21,138 nt of DNA from CAZSGN01 sp964606415 (GTDB taxonomy: Bacteria > Bacteroidota > Bacteroidia > Bacteroidales > JBBRXJ01): positions 1-21,138 of the forward strand of contig CAZSGN010000011.1 in NCBI GenBank assembly GCA_964606415.1. The letters run 5' to 3'. The stretch's first letter is position 1. Each line of letters opens with the position of its first letter. Of this stretch, positions 1-7,388 are shown one piece after another. Position numbers and translations under genes: made by a program. Under the pieces are notes generated by a model that saw only the letters and a program-made list of their open reading frames with translations, was not told the origin of the DNA and searched no databases.

Positions 1-713
1 TCTATACGCTCCATTGTATCAGCAGAAGTGCCCACAGCAGCAGCAACCCTTAATCTTCCTCTATCATCCTTACATGCATTAGGGCGGTCCTTGGATTTAG
101 TAATATCTTTGTAGGTGATTAAGCCTATCAAAGTATTGGCATCATCAACAACAGGAAGCTTTTCAATTTTATACTCCTGCAAAATATCCGCAGCCTCTGC
201 CAAATCAGTATTTTTTGTTGTCGTAATAATATTTTCTTTGGTCATCACCTCTTCAATAGGCCGCCGGAGATCTTTCTCGAAACGCAAATCCCTATTGGTT
301 ACAATACCAATTAACTTGCTGTTTTTATCGACAACAGGAATGCCACCAATCTTAAACTCCTGCATTAATTTCACCACATCCCCGACCGTTTTATCCTTTT
401 CAATTGTTATCGGTTCATGCACCATGACACTCTCAGCCCTCTTTACTTTATGCACATGAAAAGCTTGCTGATCAACACTCATATTTTTATGAATAATACC
501 AATACCTCCTTCACGGGCAATTGCTATCGCTAATTTAGAGTCTGTAACAGTATCCATGGCTGCAGAAGTAATCGGCACATTGATTTGGATATTCCGGGAA
601 AAACGCGTAACAAGATTTACGTCTTTGGGATGAATATCAGAATAATTGGGTTTCAATAAAACATCATCAAAAGTAACCCCTTCATACTCTATCTTATCAA
701 GTATTGATGCCAT
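1..713 (-). CDS. guaB: IMP dehydrogenase, N-terminal part (cut by window edge)
   Basis: Inosine-5'-monophosphate dehydrogenase oxidises IMP to XMP with NAD, the first committed step of GMP synthesis in the cytoplasm. Translating the minus strand from ATG 713-711 gives 237 codons before the left edge. The start is a typical IMPDH N-terminus (MASILDKIEYEGVTFDDVLL), followed by the ITSAAMDTVTD segment (residues 48-58) and GGIGIIHKNM (69-78). Two CBS domains follow, at about 97-150 (GGIPVVD, GIVTNRDLRF) and 155-210 (KLPVVD, GLITYKDI), and then the return to the barrel with GRLRVAAAVG (219-228). The catalytic Cys loop and the C-terminal half lie outside the window. No frameshift is visible. It is divergent from recQ across 254 bp. 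The identification is firm; only completeness is unknown. Confidence 0.96.
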   Translation of the reverse strand, partial: MASILDKIEYEGVTFDDVLLKPNYSDIHPKDVNLVTRFSRNIQINVPITSAAMDTVTDSKLAIAIAREGGIGIIHKNMSVDQQAFHVHKVKRAESVMVHEPITIEKDKTVGDVVKLMQEFKIGGIPVVDKNSKLIGIVTNRDLRFEKDLRRPIEEVMTKENIITTTKNTDLAEAADILQEYKIEKLPVVDDANTLIGLITYKDITKSKDRPNACKDDRGRLRVAAAVGTSADTMERI

Positions 714-967
714 ATTCGTGTAATTTATATTATTTTTAAAAAATCAAAATACAAAATATTTACTTGTAAATTGAGTTAAAATAAAATGAAATAAATAAAT
801 AAAACTTATTTGTTCTAAATTTATTATTTAACCCGGTTAATTCATGAAATAAATAAATAAATAAACCGGATTATAAAATCAACATTAATGCTTATCCTTA
901 GTGGTCATATAATTAATGATGACGGATAAATTGCAAAATTAGTATAAAATTTCGTTAATTAATACCC
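714..967. promoter_or_regulatory. guaB/recQ divergent intergenic region
   Basis: This 254-bp, very AT-rich spacer must carry the promoters of both divergent genes. It contains two AAAT microsatellites (789-803 and 847-865). The second lies between CCGGTT (833-838) and AACCGG (864-869), which form a 6-bp inverted repeat with a 25-nt loop. I found no full TAnnTTTG box for either gene; a shortened TATTTTG-like match upstream of guaB is too weak to place a promoter. Calling it regulatory rests on the gene arrangement only. Confidence 0.4.
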
Positions 968-2869
968 GTGAACGAATTTCAAAAAATACTAACAAAATAC
1001 TGGGGACATCCTCATTTCCGTCCCCTGCAAGAAACGGTTATTCAGTCGGTAGTGGAGAAAAAAGATACATTAGCGCTGATGGCAACAGGTGGCGGAAAAT
1101 CCATCACCTTCCAGATTCCTGCTTTATACATGGAAGGTCTTTGTATTGTTATTACCCCCCTGATAGCCTTAATGAAAGACCAAGTTGAAAAACTGGATCA
1201 ACTGGGAATCAAGGCAGTTGCATTGCATGCCGGGATGCAAAAAGACGAAATCAAGATAGCCATAAATAATTGTTTATACGGGGGCTATAAATTCCTTTAC
1301 TGTTCACCTGAAAGATTAGGTTCTGAGCTTTTTCAAGCCCGAATCAAAGAAGCCAACATCAATCTTATTGCTGTCGATGAGGCCCACTGCATCTCACAAT
1401 GGGGATATGATTTTCGCCCTTCTTATCTGCAAATACCTGTTTTACGAGATATGCATCCTGAAGCACCTGTGCTGGCCCTAACAGCAACTGCTACCCCGGA
1501 AGTAGCTAATGACATCCAGGAAAAGCTAAGATTCAAAAAACATAACACCATCCAAAGTAGTTTTGAACGGAAAAATCTCACCTACCTGGTGCGTGAAATA
1601 GAAGATAAAGACCAATATCTGGTCAATCATATCCGTAAAATGCCAGGAACAGGGATTATCTATGTCAGAAACCGGAAAAAAACAAAAGAAATAGCCAACC
1701 TATTAAACAAAAACGGCTTATCAGCAGATTATTACCATGCTGGTCTTAATGTCGCACAAAGGGAAAAAAAACAGAACGAATGGCTAAACGAAAAAACAAA
1801 AATAATCGTTGCAACAAATGCCTTTGGAATGGGTATAGACAAAGCCAATGTAAGATATGTGCTGCATTATGACATACCTAATTCACTCGAAGAATATTTC
1901 CAGGAAGCAGGAAGAGCAGGCCGGGATGGAAAAAAATCCTTTGGTGTCATTTTATATAACGGGGCTGATTTACATAAAATAAATCAACGTGTTTCCAATA
2001 CTTTTCCTGATAAAAAAACAATTTTATCAGTCTATAATGCCTTATTTAATTATTTATCCATACCCATTGGAGGGGGTAAGGGATTAAAAAAAGATTTCAG
2101 TCTTCATGAGTTTATCTCAATATACCGGTTTTCTGCATTAATTGCCTATAATAGCCTTAAAATATTAGAAACACAGGGATTATTAATTTTAACAGATGAG
2201 ATTAACAATCCCTCCAGAATTCATTTTTCTGTTAACCGCGATGACCTTTATAAGTTCCGGGTCTCCAATTCCGGATACGATGCATTTCTTCAACTTTTAT
2301 TACGCACCTATTCAGGCGTCTTTTCCGATTACGTGCGTATAGACGAGGGATACCTGGCTAAAATCGGAAAAACAAACAGAGAAACCATCTACCAATACCT
2401 GACAGGACTGGCAAAAATGAATATCATAATGTACATCCCAGGTAAAAGATCTCCCTTCCTCATTTTAACAGAAGAAAGACTGGAAGAGAAATCAATCTGT
2501 TTTGATAAAATATTTCAGCAACGTAAAGAAAACTTTATCTCCCGGCTAAGCGCTATGATGATGTATCTTACAAACCGTTCCAAATGCCGGAATCAAATAA
2601 TGCTATCATATTTCGGCGAAAAAAACAATACAAGATGTGGCCAATGTGATATTTGTCAGGAAAGAAATAAATTAGACCTTAGCCGTTATGAGTTTGATTT
2701 GATTCTGGAAGAAATAAAAAAAATATTTGAGAAAAAAAAACAAACAAGTATTGATGCATTAATTGAGGGATTAAATTACGACCGGGAAAAAACCTTGAAT
2801 GTTGTTCAATGGCTATTGGATAATCAAAAAATCATACGCACAAATAATGAACTCCGCTGGCATTTATAA
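968..2869 (+). CDS. recQ: RecQ-family ATP-dependent DNA helicase
   Basis: A 3'-5' superfamily 2 DNA helicase for recombination and replication-fork repair, 633 aa. The conserved motifs are present in order: motif 0 FRPLQ (17-21), Walker A TGGGKS (40-45), Ia TPLIALMKDQV (63-73), DEAH (137-140) followed by CISQWGYDFRPSY, III LTATA (171-175), V TNAFGMGIDK (283-292) and VI QEAGRAGRDG (312-321). A zinc-binding cluster uses Cys540, 557, 560 and 563. The tail after the zinc site is only about 70 residues, with a short helical or winged-helix-like segment. I see no HRDC domain, so it is the shorter RecQ form found in Bacteroidota, where a second, longer RecQ is common. The start is GTG at 968; there is no clear Shine-Dalgarno, as is usual in this phylum. 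It converges with the B3/4 gene. Confidence 0.95.
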   Translation: MNEFQKILTKYWGHPHFRPLQETVIQSVVEKKDTLALMATGGGKSITFQIPALYMEGLCIVITPLIALMKDQVEKLDQLGIKAVALHAGMQKDEIKIAINNCLYGGYKFLYCSPERLGSELFQARIKEANINLIAVDEAHCISQWGYDFRPSYLQIPVLRDMHPEAPVLALTATATPEVANDIQEKLRFKKHNTIQSSFERKNLTYLVREIEDKDQYLVNHIRKMPGTGIIYVRNRKKTKEIANLLNKNGLSADYYHAGLNVAQREKKQNEWLNEKTKIIVATNAFGMGIDKANVRYVLHYDIPNSLEEYFQEAGRAGRDGKKSFGVILYNGADLHKINQRVSNTFPDKKTILSVYNALFNYLSIPIGGGKGLKKDFSLHEFISIYRFSALIAYNSLKILETQGLLILTDEINNPSRIHFSVNRDDLYKFRVSNSGYDAFLQLLLRTYSGVFSDYVRIDEGYLAKIGKTNRETIYQYLTGLAKMNIIMYIPGKRSPFLILTEERLEEKSICFDKIFQQRKENFISRLSAMMMYLTNRSKCRNQIMLSYFGEKNNTRCGQCDICQERNKLDLSRYEFDLILEEIKKIFEKKKQTSIDALIEGLNYDREKTLNVVQWLLDNQKIIRTNNELRWHL

Positions 2870-2933
2870 TTTCACTCAAGAAAATGAACGATTTCGGGAA
2901 AGAACATTGCACAGAAAAAACAGGACATTATGG

Positions 2934-2974
2934 ACAAAGACCTCCATAAAATTAATGTATGATCTTTGTTTTTA
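2934..2974 (+). terminator. Possible recQ terminator hairpin
   Basis: ACAAAGA (2934-2940) pairs perfectly with TCTTTGT (2963-2969) around a 22-nt loop, and a run of T extends to 2973. It lies 65 bp past the recQ stop. The loop contains the stop codon of the convergent minus-strand gene. The stem is short and AT-rich and the loop long, so this is a weak candidate. Confidence 0.3.
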
Positions 2975-3614
2975 TTAGACTGGCCTGACAAAAACAGGTC
3001 AGCCATCTTTCTGCCAGAACCAAAGCTTCCCGTGCCTGCGCTTCTCCTGTATAAGCATTGATATTCATTAAAAACCGTGAGGTATCAGCATGAATTGCTG
3101 TCCGGACTTCATCACTGGTTGGTGTAGCAATTGGGCCTCTCTGATCTCTTAAAACAGGAAGATTTTCGATATTCAACTTGCCCCGCCCAATACCAATATA
3201 ATCTTCATCTGCCCTGCCAATACCAGCCTTTACGGATCCCTCAATACGATCAGCATCAAAACCACCAATGGAAAATCCTGTGCGTAAGGATAATAGATTC
3301 ACTAAATCAACAAGTGTATTTACCCGATAAAGGTCATTGCCTTTAATGATGCGCCTGTACAAAGATTCTGCCGCAGGCCGGTAACGGTTCGGGTCTTTTC
3401 CGCATGCTTTATAAACACGCCGGGTTTCTGCTATATTCACCTGCTCCTTAACCCGGATCAAGGTGTACTTTGCACGGATATCGTCAACCAACTGATTAAT
3501 CAAATCCCACAATCCTTCATTAAAAGATGTATTGGTGACTGAACAGGACATCACCCCCAGTACCATGTCCGGCGCTTTTTCTTTTAAACTTCTTTCGATT
3601 GTAAAATCAATCAT
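2952..3614 (-). CDS. B3/4 domain protein (PheRS beta-chain editing-domain homologue)
   Basis: A 220-residue protein consisting almost wholly of a B3/B4 tRNA-binding domain, the fold that in the phenylalanyl-tRNA synthetase beta chain hydrolyses mischarged Tyr-tRNA(Phe). The marks are the RRVYKACGKDPNRYRPAAESL block (residues 65-85), then RVNTLVDLVNLLSLRTGFSIGGFD (97-120, hydrophobic strand and glycine turn), and a late RGPIATPTSDEVRTAI stretch (159-174). There is no synthetase body, signal peptide or membrane segment, so it is cytoplasmic and free-standing. A trans-editing or aminoacyl-ester hydrolase role is inferred from the family; the substrate is unknown. It starts at ATG 3614-3612 in an AT-rich leader without Shine-Dalgarno, and is divergent from the HTH-cupin regulator (137-bp spacer). 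Confidence 0.85.
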   Translation of the reverse strand: MIDFTIERSLKEKAPDMVLGVMSCSVTNTSFNEGLWDLINQLVDDIRAKYTLIRVKEQVNIAETRRVYKACGKDPNRYRPAAESLYRRIIKGNDLYRVNTLVDLVNLLSLRTGFSIGGFDADRIEGSVKAGIGRADEDYIGIGRGKLNIENLPVLRDQRGPIATPTSDEVRTAIHADTSRFLMNINAYTGEAQAREALVLAERWLTCFCQASLIKTKIIH

Positions 3615-3696
3615 TGCTATATATTACTAAAAATATAAAGAAAAAGATTCTGCGGATAAAAATAAAAAATCAATAAAAAAAAATAATAAAAAAAGA

Positions 3697-3704
3697 TATT
3701 TTTG
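3697..3704 (+). promoter_or_regulatory. Candidate -7 box TATTTTTG for the HTH-cupin operon
   Basis: TATTTTTG matches the Bacteroidota -7 consensus TAnnTTTG exactly and ends 47 bp before the ATG at 3752, a sensible leader length. The region 19-21 bp upstream is A-rich and has no clear TTTG -33 element, so support comes from one box and its position only. Confidence 0.4.
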
Positions 3705-3751
3705 CCAATGTGCATGGATTATGTCTTTAAAAATAATCCATTTAATATAAA

Positions 3752-4354
3752 ATGATCAAAACAAACACGACAATAATGAACCAGGAAGAACAAATTGGCC
3801 GGAAAATTCGGCTCATACGGGAAGAGCAAGCATTGACAATTAGCGATCTGGCTCAACGAACAAAATTAGAAGAAGACATGCTCAACCAATTAGAAGCCGG
3901 GGAACTCGGGATTTCCTTATCGCCCCTGATCAAGATTGCCAGAGCACTTGGCGTGAGGCCCGGCACGTTCCTTGACGATACTGTATCATCCGAGCCTGTT
4001 ATAGTAAGGGCTCAGGAAAAACAAGCCGTCCCCAGATTCACCGGTGGCTCACAAAGACCGGCAGAAGATCTCCTGCATTTTCATTCCCTGGCTAAAAATA
4101 AAAAAGACAGGCACATGGAACCCTTTATCATAGAAATCAAAAAAAGTAATCCGGAACAAATGAAACTTTCCGACCACGAAGGAGAAGAATTTATTTATGT
4201 GCTATCAGGTAAACTAACAATCAGATACGGAAAAGAAGAATATCAACTTGAAACCGGGGACAGCATTTACTATGATTCGATTGTGCCTCATCAAGTATTT
4301 ACAGACAATCATGAAGATGCGAAAATTCTGGCTGTTGTGTACACGCCAAATTAA
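3752..4354 (+). CDS. HTH (XRE) transcriptional regulator with C-terminal cupin sensor
   Basis: A 200-residue regulator. The N-terminus (about 13-72) is an XRE-type helix-turn-helix (IGRKIRLIREEQALTISDLA, then LEAGELGISLSPLIKIARAL). A linker leads to a C-terminal cupin_2 barrel (about 124-198) with HEGEEFIYVLSG (142-153) and GDSIYYDSIVPH (169-180). His142, the Glu pair near 145-146 and His180 are candidate metal or ligand residues. This HTH-cupin design usually senses a small metabolite and controls the neighbouring enzyme gene. The downstream acyl-CoA synthetase starts 9 bp after the stop, so the two are almost surely co-transcribed and the ligand may be the synthetase's acid or CoA ester (inference). 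ATG 3752 or the in-frame ATG at 3776 (residue 9) could be the true start; neither has a Shine-Dalgarno site. Confidence 0.92.
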   Translation: MIKTNTTIMNQEEQIGRKIRLIREEQALTISDLAQRTKLEEDMLNQLEAGELGISLSPLIKIARALGVRPGTFLDDTVSSEPVIVRAQEKQAVPRFTGGSQRPAEDLLHFHSLAKNKKDRHMEPFIIEIKKSNPEQMKLSDHEGEEFIYVLSGKLTIRYGKEEYQLETGDSIYYDSIVPHQVFTDNHEDAKILAVVYTPN

Positions 4355-4363
4355 TTAAATATC

Positions 4364-6010
4364 ATGGAAGAGACATTATTTACAGAAGCAACCATCGGGC
4401 ATTTCTTTACCCAACAAGTGCAAAACTACCCGGACAAAGACTTTATAATTTATCCTGACAGGGATTTGTGCATGAGTTACAAGCAGTTTAATGAACGAGT
4501 GGACAACCTGGCTAAAGGATTGCTTGAAATTGGTATTGACAAAGGGGACCATGTCGGCATATGGGCCAGGAATGTTCCTGACTGGCTTACCTTTTTTTTC
4601 GCCACATCTAAAATAGGGGCTGTGCTGGTTACCATCAACATTCATTATAAAACACACGAACTAGAATATGTTATAAGGCAATCGGACATGAAAGCGCTTG
4701 TTACCATTGACCGCTTCAGGGATAATGATTATCTTGAAACCATTTACCACCTCATTCCGGAATTGAAAACCATGCAGCGTGGGCATCTCAAAACCAACAA
4801 ATTCCCTTTCTTACAGTCTGTCATCTATCTCGGGCCAGAGAAATACAGAGGCATGTACAATACCAATGAACTGCTCACCCTCGGCAAACAACAAGAAGAC
4901 GAGAAACTTGAATCAAAATTGGCTCAGACTGCCAATCACGAGGTAATTAACATGCAGTATACGAGTGGCACCACCGGTTTTCCCAAAGGGGTCATGCTCT
5001 CTCACCGAAACATTTTAAACAATGGCTATTACATTGGTGCTTGCCAGGACTTTTCAGACAAAGATATTGTATGCCTTCCAGTGCCGCTATTCCATTGTTT
5101 CGGGATTGTCCTGGGTGTCCTGGCAACATTAACACATGGCGGCACCCTGGTTATGCTGGAAGAATTCAATGCAAGGAAAACACTTAAAGCCGTTGAAAAA
5201 GCAAAGTGCACGGCGCTCTACGGTGTACCGACAATGTTTATTGCCGAGCTCTCCCTTCCGGATTTTAAAGACTATGACCTCAGATCGCTTCGGACAGGCA
5301 TCATGGCAGGCTCGCCCTGTCCCATGGAAACAATGAAGCAAGTCATTAATGACATGCACTGCAAAGACATCACCATTGCATATGGACTTACTGAATCCTC
5401 TCCTGTTTTCACCCAAACCAGGACAGATGACCCGCTGGAAAAAAGAGTTGAGACCGTAGGACGGGCTTTGCCGCATATCGAAGTGAAAATTATTGACCCT
5501 GATACAGGGAAAGATCTGCCCCCGGGGAAAGCAGGTGAGATATGCTGTCGCGGATATAACACCATGAAAGGTTATTATAAAATGCCCGAGGCTACAGCCA
5601 AAACAATTGACCAGGATGGCTGGCTTCATAGTGGCGACCTGGCAATACAAGATGAAGACGGATATTTTTCAATCACTGGACGTATTAAGGACATGATCAT
5701 TCGGGGTGGAGAGAATATCTACCCCAGGGAAATCGAAGAGTTTTTGTATGCCATGCCAGAAATATGGGATGTACAGGTGGTTGGTGTTCCGGACGAAAAA
5801 TATGGTGAAGTTGTAGGAGCTTTTATTATTCCCAAAGAAGGCTTTGAACTAACAGAAGATATCGTTAGAAACTATTGCCTTGAAAAAATTGCCCGCTACA
5901 AAATCCCTAAATACTTCTTTTTTATCGATTCATTTCCGATGACGGCCAGCGGAAAAGTACAAAAATACAAGCTAAGGGAACAAGCCAATGAGATAGTAAA
6001 TTCAAAATAA
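4364..6010 (+). CDS. AMP-forming acyl-CoA synthetase (fatty acid-CoA ligase type)
   Basis: A 548-residue ANL-superfamily enzyme that adenylates a carboxylic acid with ATP and transfers it to CoA. The core motifs are complete: P-loop YTSGTTGFPKG (199-209), LPVPLFHCFG (238-247), A5 YGLTESS (340-346), A7 SGDLA (423-427), A8 GRIKDMIIRGGENIYPREIE (439-458), and A10 TASGKVQK (527-534) with the catalytic Lys531. Length and motif spelling fit the medium- or long-chain fatty acyl-CoA synthetase branch; the exact chain length cannot be read from sequence. There is no transmembrane segment, so it is cytosolic or peripheral. It is the second gene of a unit with the HTH-cupin regulator. Long antisense frames within it are shadows of its coding sequence. 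Confidence 0.95.
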   Translation: MEETLFTEATIGHFFTQQVQNYPDKDFIIYPDRDLCMSYKQFNERVDNLAKGLLEIGIDKGDHVGIWARNVPDWLTFFFATSKIGAVLVTINIHYKTHELEYVIRQSDMKALVTIDRFRDNDYLETIYHLIPELKTMQRGHLKTNKFPFLQSVIYLGPEKYRGMYNTNELLTLGKQQEDEKLESKLAQTANHEVINMQYTSGTTGFPKGVMLSHRNILNNGYYIGACQDFSDKDIVCLPVPLFHCFGIVLGVLATLTHGGTLVMLEEFNARKTLKAVEKAKCTALYGVPTMFIAELSLPDFKDYDLRSLRTGIMAGSPCPMETMKQVINDMHCKDITIAYGLTESSPVFTQTRTDDPLEKRVETVGRALPHIEVKIIDPDTGKDLPPGKAGEICCRGYNTMKGYYKMPEATAKTIDQDGWLHSGDLAIQDEDGYFSITGRIKDMIIRGGENIYPREIEEFLYAMPEIWDVQVVGVPDEKYGEVVGAFIIPKEGFELTEDIVRNYCLEKIARYKIPKYFFFIDSFPMTASGKVQKYKLREQANEIVNSK

Positions 6011-6219
6011 TCAAAACAACTGCAGGCTATACTAATCGAATTAACGCTTATCAAAACGGTGATTATGCGAAAGTAAAAGGCAAATAAAAACGTAAATCTA
6101 TTCAAAAGACACAAAAAACAAAACCATTCAACAAAATCATCGTATAACTAAACATAACTCTGCCAATCTCCTCCCCCTCCTGTAATTAACAAATGGAAGA
6201 TCACTTCCCCAATAAGATT

Positions 6220-6223
6220 GGAG
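6220..6223 (+). promoter_or_regulatory. Shine-Dalgarno GGAG that fixes the response-regulator start
   Basis: GGAG sits 6 nt before ATG 6230. The longer frame from TTG 6218 would place this GGAG inside the coding region, so ATG 6230 is the better start. Clear Shine-Dalgarno sites are uncommon in the rest of this window. Confidence 0.55.
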
Positions 6224-6229
6224 CGCAAT

Positions 6230-6589
6230 ATGAAATCGAGAAGAATGTTAATCGTTGAGGATGATTTAGCCAGCATCATGCTTTTTGAAGAATATTTATC
6301 TAATAAACCCGGGATTATAGACTATGCCAGGAATGGGAAAGAAGCATGTCAATTAATCGATCAAAACATTTATAAACTGATACTCCTGGACATCCAACTT
6401 CCTGATATCTCAGGCCTGGATATTTGCCTGCACATTAAAGAAAAATATCCGCAAACCATCATTGTCGCCCAAACGGCCTATGCCCTCAAGGAAAATGAGG
6501 AACAATATATGAAATACGGCTTTGATGATTATATCGCTAAGCCATTCAGGCAGGAAAAACTACTCTCATTAATTGAAAAATACTATTAA
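6230..6589 (+). CDS. Single-domain response regulator (CheY-like receiver)
   Basis: A 119-residue stand-alone receiver domain with no output domain. It shows the acidic pair Asp11/Asp12 (LIVEDD), phospho-acceptor Asp54 (LILLDIQLP), Thr82 (QTAYA) and Lys104 (IAKPF), all that is needed for phosphoryl transfer. Such proteins act by protein-protein contact or as phosphorelay shuttles. No kinase is adjacent on the same strand; the nearest is the hybrid kinase at 8495-10351 on the other strand, and a link between them is only a guess. The start ATG 6230 is chosen over TTG 6218 because of the GGAG site. The 219-bp spacer after the acyl-CoA synthetase suggests its own promoter. Confidence 0.92.
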   Translation: MKSRRMLIVEDDLASIMLFEEYLSNKPGIIDYARNGKEACQLIDQNIYKLILLDIQLPDISGLDICLHIKEKYPQTIIVAQTAYALKENEEQYMKYGFDDYIAKPFRQEKLLSLIEKYY

Positions 6590-6689
6590 ATTAAAACAAG
6601 AATGCTTTTATAATTACTTACCTCCGTGCTGAAAATACCCGAACAGGCATTATAACCGGCTCTATCCCTTACTGTTTATGCGAATACAT

Positions 6690-6738
6690 CAGGTAGTGAA
6701 AATATTTTTATTGCTGATAAAACGACTTTCACTACCTG
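6690..6738. repeat. Perfect 12-bp inverted repeat with 25-nt loop
   Basis: CAGGTAGTGAAA (6690-6701) is repeated in inverse as TTTCACTACCTG (6727-6738). It lies about 100 bp downstream of the response regulator stop. No T-run follows on either side, so it is not a classical intrinsic terminator. It could be a processing hairpin, a weak terminator or a remnant of a small mobile repeat. Confidence 0.6.
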
Positions 6739-6810
6739 GCATCAATCAAAAGACAAAACATTAATCATTGACTAACAACAATTTGACATTAATGATATAA
6801 AAATTCATTT

Positions 6811-6833
6811 TTTTTATTAAAGATTTTTTTCTT
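6811..6833 (+). repeat. AT-rich 23-bp direct repeat, copy 1
   Basis: This block (containing TAAAGATTTTTTTCTT at 6818-6833) recurs at 7183-7205 with 22 of 23 bases identical. Copy 1 lies just upstream of the TATATTTG box. The shared G and C positions make a pure low-complexity coincidence less likely but do not exclude it. Confidence 0.5.
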
Positions 6834-6851
6834 TATTCAAAAAAAATGCCT

Positions 6852-6859
6852 TATATTTG
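6852..6859 (+). promoter_or_regulatory. Candidate -7 box TATATTTG
   Basis: An exact match to the Bacteroidota TAnnTTTG consensus. At the expected -33 spacing there is only a T-rich near match (TTTC). It would drive transcription into the gene-poor region with its short inverted repeats. Confidence 0.3.
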
Positions 6860-7182
6860 TGTTATAAAAATAACAGTAATATTTGACATGGCTACACATA
6901 ATGCATATATAACAATTTCGGGCTGGACGCTAAAGACCATTATTAACCCAGGGAAAGTACATGATGGGTATATATGCTGTTCACGTCACTCCTCTTCCCT
7001 TTCACAGATAGCTGTCCGGAAAACTTGCCAGCCCTGACAGCATTAACCTAATGGCAAAGTAAGTATTACCCAAATTGAGCAGAACGCTCAATGGCTCATC
7101 AAAACAGGGGAATTGTAATCATTACTAAATTAAAAGGAATAAAAAAATGAACCGAGCTATGATAAAACGCAATCATATTGCA

Positions 7183-7205
7183 TTTTTAATAAAGATTTTT
7201 TTCTT
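7183..7205 (+). repeat. AT-rich 23-bp direct repeat, copy 2
   Basis: Second copy of the 6811-6833 block, one mismatch. It is followed by TATCTTTC (7209-7216), one base from the TAnnTTTG box, and by the ATG at 7231. This fits a repeated promoter-like sequence, and it means the longer frame starting at 7147 is probably not coding in this part. Confidence 0.5.
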
Positions 7206-7230
7206 CAATATCTTTCAAAAACATCATACT

Positions 7231-7371
7231 ATGAAAAACAAACAAAAAGAAATATTCAACAAGGACATCAAAAGGACAGCAGAAAATACTAATAAGCCGT
7301 TTAAAAAAGATGATAACTATAAAGCTTATATCAAAACTTATCAGCAAACGACCAGATGGCAAACAGTATAG
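7231..7371 (+). CDS. Possible 46-residue Lys-rich small protein
   Basis: I do not recognise this frame. From ATG 7231 it encodes 46 residues rich in Lys, Asn and Thr (MKNKQKEIFNKDIKRTAENT at the start), with no hydrophobic segment or Cys. In favour of a gene are the ATG spacing 15 nt downstream of a TATCTTTC near-promoter box and an A-rich start context. Against it are its length, the AT-driven Lys/Asn composition and the lack of any operon partner. An upstream in-frame ATG at 7147 would give 74 residues but would read through the 23-bp repeat. It may well be noncoding. Confidence 0.25.
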   Translation: MKNKQKEIFNKDIKRTAENTNKPFKKDDNYKAYIKTYQQTTRWQTV

Positions 7372-7388
7372 GTGTCTTTAAAAGCTAA

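Larger units (their letters stand above)
6590..7388. other. Gene-poor stretch, possibly transcribed, no confident gene
   Basis: About 800 bp between the response regulator and the palindromic element lack any convincing protein gene. The short frame at 6846-7037 has no recognisable protein character. The centre (about 6915-7060) is less AT-rich than its surroundings and contains GGGCTGG (6920-6926) complementary to CCAGCCC (7028-7034), TTGCCA (7025-7030) with TGGCAA (7052-7057), and ATTGAGC (7074-7080) with GCTCAAT (7086-7092). The first two pairings overlap and cannot both form. With a TATATTTG box at 6852 this could be a small RNA or a structured leader. I matched it to no known RNA family; tRNA, tmRNA, RNase P and SRP signatures are absent. 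Confidence 0.35.

Noticed and set aside
115..459. Plus-strand 114-codon frame over guaB
   Set aside because: The minus strand here encodes the two CBS domains of IMP dehydrogenase without interruption.
5129..5650. Long antisense open frame (173 codons) inside the acyl-CoA synthetase gene
   Set aside because: The plus-strand frame carries all ANL motifs across this stretch, and the antisense product has no recognisable features; it is a shadow.
6218..6229. TTG 6218 as start of the response regulator
   Set aside because: ATG 6230 has a GGAG site at 6220-6223 with proper spacing, and the receiver fold starts within a few residues of it.
6846..7037. 63-codon plus-strand frame in the gene-poor region
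   Set aside because: No family resemblance, no Shine-Dalgarno, mixed composition and a high share of Cys, Ser and His not typical of a small protein. The region is better treated as noncoding.
6990..7060. Possible SRP RNA (GTCCGGAA followed by GCCAGCC)
   Set aside because: The conserved GGAAGnAGCA tetraloop-helix pattern of SRP RNA is absent on both strands; only a few bases agree.
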